From contig JAMYWO010000115.1 in the NCBI GenBank assembly GCA_024220525.1, positions 119,371 to 130,198 of the forward strand: DNA of 10,828 nucleotides. The letters are read 5' to 3'. The translations under genes and the position numbers were made by a program. Each line of letters opens with the position of its first letter. Position 1 is the stretch's first letter. The DNA is from Cochliopodium minus. Lineage: Eukaryota; Discosea; Himatismenida; Cochliopodiidae. This document shows positions 6,580-10,828 of this stretch, piece after piece. The notes below the pieces were generated by a model. It was given only the letters and a program-made list of their open reading frames with translations. It was not told the DNA's origin and did no database searches.

Positions 6580-9221
6580 TCAAAAATTGAATAAATCCAT
6601 TTGATCAAGACCGCTTTCATTCCTCAAAACTTCAGAATAAGACATGAAAGCATCACTCGTATGAACATCGGGAGGGATATGATTATCTATTCCCTCCGAA
6701 ACTACATTAGCCAGAACTTCGATGGCTTCAAGTATGTTAGCGTCTGCAGCCTTGAAATAATAAATGATTGCTTTCCCTGCGTTTTTTTCGCATCCAATAC
6801 CCTCTTCGTACAAGAAACCCAATTCTAAATTACACATTCCATCTCCCAATTTTGCTCCTTCTATTTTTTTTTTAATTTTTTAATTTAAATATTTTTTAAA
6901 TATAAAAATTTTTTTTCATTTTTAAATTTTTTTAAATTTTATTTCATATTAAACGAATTTTTTTCATATTAAACTTTCTTACCGTTTAAATATTCCATTG
7001 CTTTTTCAGTTGACCTGTTCAAGTCGACTCCATCCAAGTACATTTTACCATACTAATAGAAAAAAATACATTAAAAATCCAAATTTTTTTTTTAAAAAAT
7101 TTTACAGTGAAATAACAATTAGCGTCCTTTAGTTTTATTCCCTTTTCCAAATACTTTATTGCTTTAAAAATGTTTTTAAAAAATTATTTAATTTTAAATT
7201 TTTTATTTGTTAATTTTTATTTATTTTTTAATTTTTTAATTTTTTTATTTTTTATTTTTTATTTTTTATTTTTTTATTTTTACCTTTATTTACGTTTTTG
7301 GGTTCATTTTGCAAATAGTATTCAGACAAACAGACAAAAGAAGGACAGTACTCAAGCTTTGCTGCTTTTTTGAAACTAACCAGTGCCTTTTCATTTTTCC
7401 CAAGCTCCAAATACAATCTAAAAATATTTCATTATTATTTTTAAAGTTTATTTTTTAATTTTTTGATTAATTTATTTTTTTGTTTTATTATTTATTTTTT
7501 GATTATTTTATTATTTTGTTTTACATTTTCTTATTTTTTTGAATATTTTATTTTTGATTATTTTATTTTGTTTTATTATTATTTTTTTTTATTACTCTCC
7601 CAAATTGAGTAAAGAGGGTTTGTCATTTCCTTTCACAGCTTGTTTGAACCAGAACTTTGCTTTTTTTAAGTCTCTTTTATAACCCAAAATCCCCATATAT
7701 GTTTCTCCTCTAAAAAAAAACATTTGAATAAAAAAATAATGACAAAAAAAATGTAAATGAAAAGAATGAACAAATAAATAAAATTTTCAAAAAAATAATG
7801 TTGAAAAATGAAAATAAATAAATACATATGTCCAAAATTTAAAATTTTATAAGCGGATAATAATGTATAACTAAAAATTTGAACACCTTAAATTTTGAAC
7901 ATCTCTATTAAAAAATAAAAAAATTTTTTTCAAATATCTTGCTGCAGCAACATCTCTAATAAATTTTAAATTTGTTAAAAAAATCGTGTGAATTAAATTG
8001 TTTTATGATAAATAATTTTTTTTTAATATTACCTCTTAAACATGATTGCTCCAAAAGTTCAATTGCTTTCTTTTGGATTATTAATAAAATCGCATTTTTC
8101 TTGTTGAAAAAAGAGCAAACTAGACCAACCTTTTTGAAAATACAATAAAAAATTTTAAAAAAATAAAGGAAAAATTAAAAAATTAAAAATTAAAATTAAA
8201 AATTAAAAAAAAAAATAAAAAAAAATTAAAAAAATTAAAAAAATTTGTATACCATAAATGTCATTGTTTTGAATTCCCAATTCATAAAATTTGTGCGATT
8301 TTTGATAATCAGGAACGCCTATTCCCTCACCTCCTGTTTCATAAACTCCAGCCAAACCTGTATAAGCATTTGCGTCACCTTCATAAAAAAAAAAATATTA
8401 AAAAAAAAAAATATATTAAAAAAATTTTGAAAAGAAATTTTATCAAAATTTATTTTTTGATGTATAATAAATAATTTTTACCTAATTCCACCGCTTCTAA
8501 AAAATATTTTTCTGCTAATACAAGATCTTTTTCTACGCCTATTCCTTGCATGTATAACACTTTTTTTAAAAAATAATTAAGTTTTTTAATTTTTTGTTTC
8601 TCATAAATCAAATTTGTACCTGCTAATGACCTTATGGACATATGATCTTTTGGATTATTTTCTACAGCTAATTTTTCAATCCTTTATAAAAATTAAAAAA
8701 AAATAAGTAAAATTAACATTTTGAAAAATTAATCGGATCAAAAATTTTAATTAGTTTATTTGAATAATTTAAAATGTTTTTTAATCAATATTTTTTTTAA
8801 TTTTTTTTTTTAATATTTTTTTTTTCAATATTTTTTTTTTGAATATTTTTTTTTTTGTATTTTTTATTTTTTTACTCAAATGATTTTTTCTCATCTTTTT
8901 CGCATCCTCTTCCATGTTGATATAGATCAGATAATACCCAGCATGCAATCCAATCTTTCTGATTGGATTTGAAAGCCTTGTTGAATGTATCAAAGAGGAG
9001 GATATAATCTTGCTTGGTCCCTATATCATTATCTATCTGTATGATGATGTATAAAAGTTAAGGAGAAGCATTATATGATAATATGGGGTTGTGTATCTTA
9101 CGATGTATTCCAGCTGCACTCTTTTCTCCAATATATTCTCTTTTACTCCCTCTATCAGCTCTTTCATGTCGAAATTATATAGATTGCTTGTTAAATATTC
9201 TTTTACTTTCTCTTTATCCAT
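6580..9221 (-). CDS. Sel1-like repeat protein, 12 exons, with one frameshift
   Basis: Splice phases link 12 exons from ATG 9221 to TGA 6580: 9221-9102, 9036-8876, 8681-8620, 8559-8482, 8378-8253, 8129-8033, 7953-7887, 7709-7596, 7417-7284, 7161-7106, 7052-6983, 6860-6580, about 454 residues. Repeated helix pairs fit the Sel1/TPR-like pattern: LYQHGRGCEKDEKKS, LYMQGIGVEKD...AEKYFLEAVELG, VYETGGEGIGVPDYQKS, LYLELGKNEKALVSFKKAA, KMYLDGVDLN...KAMEYL and FLYEEGIGCEKN...KAIIYYFKAA. Sel1 arrays are protein-interaction scaffolds; the partner is unknown. I see no signal peptide or membrane segment, so it is unlike ER SEL1L. The C-terminus is acidic and non-repeat. Exon 8129-8033 is 97 nt and carries one surplus base near 8071-8074, shifting out of the frame that yields KKAIELLEQ. 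Exon 7953 needs the second AG of agag. Sequence error and recent pseudogenisation are both possible. Confidence 0.85.
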
Positions 9222-9639
9222 TTTTTCTCTTTTTTAATTTCAATTATATTGAATTTTCTCAATTTTTTATTTTTATTTTTTTAAAGCAAAAAAAATTTCC
9301 CAAACAACTTGAATGAGAATCATTAATCTTGAAACGAGAAGAACAGATTAACAAAGTTTTCATTGAAAATAAATCGATTGACAATTTTTTAAACAACAAT
9401 CTAAGTAGATGCATTTGTAAAACCTTCTCATTTTTGGAGTTTTTTTTATTAAACCAAACTAAATAATTGTAAAAAAAAAGGAGAGTCGAGATTGTAAACG
9501 CTGAAAAATTAGTTTAATCTTATTTTGTTGTATTTAAAAACTGAGTGTAAGTAAAGTGTTTAAAAAGTAAACATCATAGGAATTACTCTGAATCATAAAA
9601 AAATTCTTTTATGTTTTTTTTTGAAAGAAAAAAAAAAAA
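9222..9639. promoter_or_regulatory. Divergent promoter region
   Basis: These 418 bases lie between the starts of the Sel1 gene (-) and the sulfurtransferase gene (+), so both promoters must be here. The left part (9235-9300) is T-rich, and the right part ends in an A run directly before ATG 9640. A patch at 9476-9515 (ggagagtcgag) is richer in G. ATTTTTGGAG near 9430 resembles an Sm site, but no snRNA structure surrounds it. Confidence 0.5.
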
Positions 9640-10734
9640 ATGAGAAAAATTTTCAAATTAAAAAATATTAAACAATCAAATACCTTAATTAGATTTTATA
9701 GTGCTACCCAATCTGCAAATGAAACTGTCAATGCAGAATGGTTGAAGAATAACCTCGATAAGACCAAAATCTTTGATTGTTCCTGGTATTTGAAGGGAAG
9801 AGACGTCAAAGATGAATATAACAAGGAACATATTCCCAATTCCTTGTTCTTTGATATAGATGAAGTGGCAGATAGAAACAAGACCATCTCTATCGATGGA
9901 AAAGATCAAATTTTACCACATATGTAAGAAAACATTGAAAATTGAAGATTAATACAATCAATAAGAAAATAAATAAGGAGATCTTTTTATTAAAGAAGAG
10001 AATAATGAAAGAATATATTTAAAAAAATATTTAAATTTTTTTTCAGTGAAAATAAAATTTTATTAAAATTATTCATGCATAGGATGCCCAAACAAAGCAC
10101 ATTCGATCAATTCATGAGCAAATGTGGAATCAAAAAAACCGATCATATCGTATGCTACGATACACATGGTATATAAATCGATTTATATCCAATTGAACTG
10201 ATCAATCAAATCTAATCTCTAACTTTCTCTTTTAGGAATGTATTCATCTCCAAGATTATGGTATACACTCAGATATTTCGGACATGATAATGGTATGAAA
10301 ATAAATTTGAAATTTTATGTATCTTCTTTTTGTTATTTCATTTTATTTTTTTGTTTTTGCACAAATTTTTTTTATTTTTAATATTCTTTACTTCTTTTTT
10401 TGTTAAATTAAATTTTTAATTTTTTAATTGTTTAAAATTAAAAAAATGTTAGTTTTTTATTATTAATCATTTATTTTCATATTTTTAAAAAATTTTCTTT
10501 CATTTCTTTTTATTTTTTTTAAATTTTTTTTATTTGTTTTTGTAATGAATTAGTTTCTGTCCTTGATGGAGGATTGAACGCATGGAAAGCATCGAATGAG
10601 GTGACCGGAGAAGTGACTAAAGTGAGCGAGGAGACTCAATACAAGAGCGAGATCAAACATAGAGATCTCTTGTTGGACTCCAAAGATGTTTACCAGAATA
10701 TCAAATCTAAAAGTTTCACTTTATATGATGCCAG
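9640..10734 (+). CDS. 3-mercaptopyruvate sulfurtransferase, exons 1-4 (mitochondrial presequence and N-terminal rhodanese domain)
   Basis: ATG 9640 sits after an A run. Exons are 9640-9923, 10083-10168, 10236-10292 and 10554-10734; the gene continues at 260. The first 25 or so residues are basic, lack acidic residues and end RFYSA, a good mitochondrial presequence with an R-F/Y-x-S type cleavage site. The inactive N-terminal rhodanese domain follows: W-L...FDCSWYL, HIPNSLFFDIDE, LPHMMP, DHIVCYDTHGMYSSPRLWYTLRYFGHDNVSVLDGGLNAW. The linker leads into the second domain, which ends at LYDA plus the split Arg codon AG. The joined product is 317 residues; human MPST is 297. An alternative acceptor at 10046 would add 12 residues in frame, but the 10083 start reproduces the family LPHMMP sequence. 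The role is in cysteine catabolism and persulfide supply. Confidence 0.93.
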
Positions 10735-10751
10735 GTAAAAAAATAAAAAAT

Positions 10752-10828
10752 AAAAAATAAATAATAAAAAATAAAAAATAAAAAATAAAAAATAAAAAAT
10801 AAAAAATAAAAAATAAAAAATAAAAAAT
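10752..10828. repeat. Right terminal direct repeat, (TAAAAAA)n array
   Basis: This is the exact copy of bases 1-77: the same irregular lead aaaaaataaataat and the same nine 7-base units. It begins 17 bases after the donor GT at 10735-10736, so it is intronic. Counting one copy, the closed molecule would be 10,751 bp and this intron 276 nt. Confidence 0.95.

Noticed and set aside
8781-8993. Separate Lys-rich minus-strand ORF
   Set aside because: It is another frame over exon 2 of the Sel1 gene running into its A/T-rich intron.
9421-9450. Possible Sm-site RNA gene (ATTTTTGGAG)
   Set aside because: No matching U1, U2, U4 or U5 signature or convincing stem-loops upstream; the match is short and T-rich by composition.
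9685-9909. Minus-strand ORFs opposite 9640-9923
   Set aside because: They are antisense shadows of sulfurtransferase exon 1, which carries clear rhodanese motifs.
1-10828. Bacterial or viral plasmid because the sequence appears circular
   Set aside because: Every recognisable gene is split by GT...AG introns and is eukaryotic housekeeping. No replication, capsid or mobilisation gene is present.

Overview
The window is nuclear DNA of a very AT-rich, intron-dense unicellular eukaryote. The signs are split genes with short GT...AG introns (about 50-330 nt, donors mostly gtaa, T-rich acceptors), asparagine runs in proteins, standard stop codons, U4 snRNA genes, and ubiquitin-system and mitochondrial-type proteins. 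Composition and Asn runs recall dictyostelid amoebae, but the 11 introns of the Sel1 gene are many for that group. I cannot name the species. I see no prokaryotic, viral, transposon or CRISPR content.

Layout, left to right: exons 5-8 of a 3-mercaptopyruvate sulfurtransferase gene (+, 260-865); a small coiled-coil-like gene (+, 1011-1379); an unrecognised gene with a PCNA-box-like C-terminus (-, 1650-2374); two direct repeats of about 475 bp, 780 bp apart, each carrying a U4 snRNA gene, with a weak small ORF between them; the last exon of a ubiquitin-specific protease (-, 3738-4012); a simple-repeat stretch with one N at 4120; the 3' five exons of a threonine dehydratase/serine racemase (+, 4342-5502); an E2-like protein lacking the catalytic Cys (-, 5640-6122); a 12-exon Sel1-repeat protein (-, 6580-9221) with one frameshift; and exons 1-4 of the sulfurtransferase (+, 9640-10734).

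Two structural facts dominate. First, bases 1-77 equal bases 10752-10828 exactly, and the sulfurtransferase gene runs off the right end and resumes at the left end in the correct reading phase, giving a complete 317-residue protein. The sequence therefore closes into a 10,751-bp circle (or one unit of a tandem array). Second, at about 4013-4341 two genes that both lack their 5' parts face each other across a low-complexity tract holding the N, where the repeat period changes from 7 to 6. That is the one biologically impossible junction. The simplest reading is a linear genomic fragment whose two ends, both in A-rich introns, were falsely joined. A real extrachromosomal circle with its breakpoint there would look the same.

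The genes do not form an operon or an obvious pathway. They look like ordinary housekeeping neighbours: sulfur and amino-acid metabolism, splicing RNA and the ubiquitin system. I found no convincing new multi-gene system. The most interesting items are the apparent circle with its seam, the duplicated U4 genes and the Cys-to-Lys E2-like protein.
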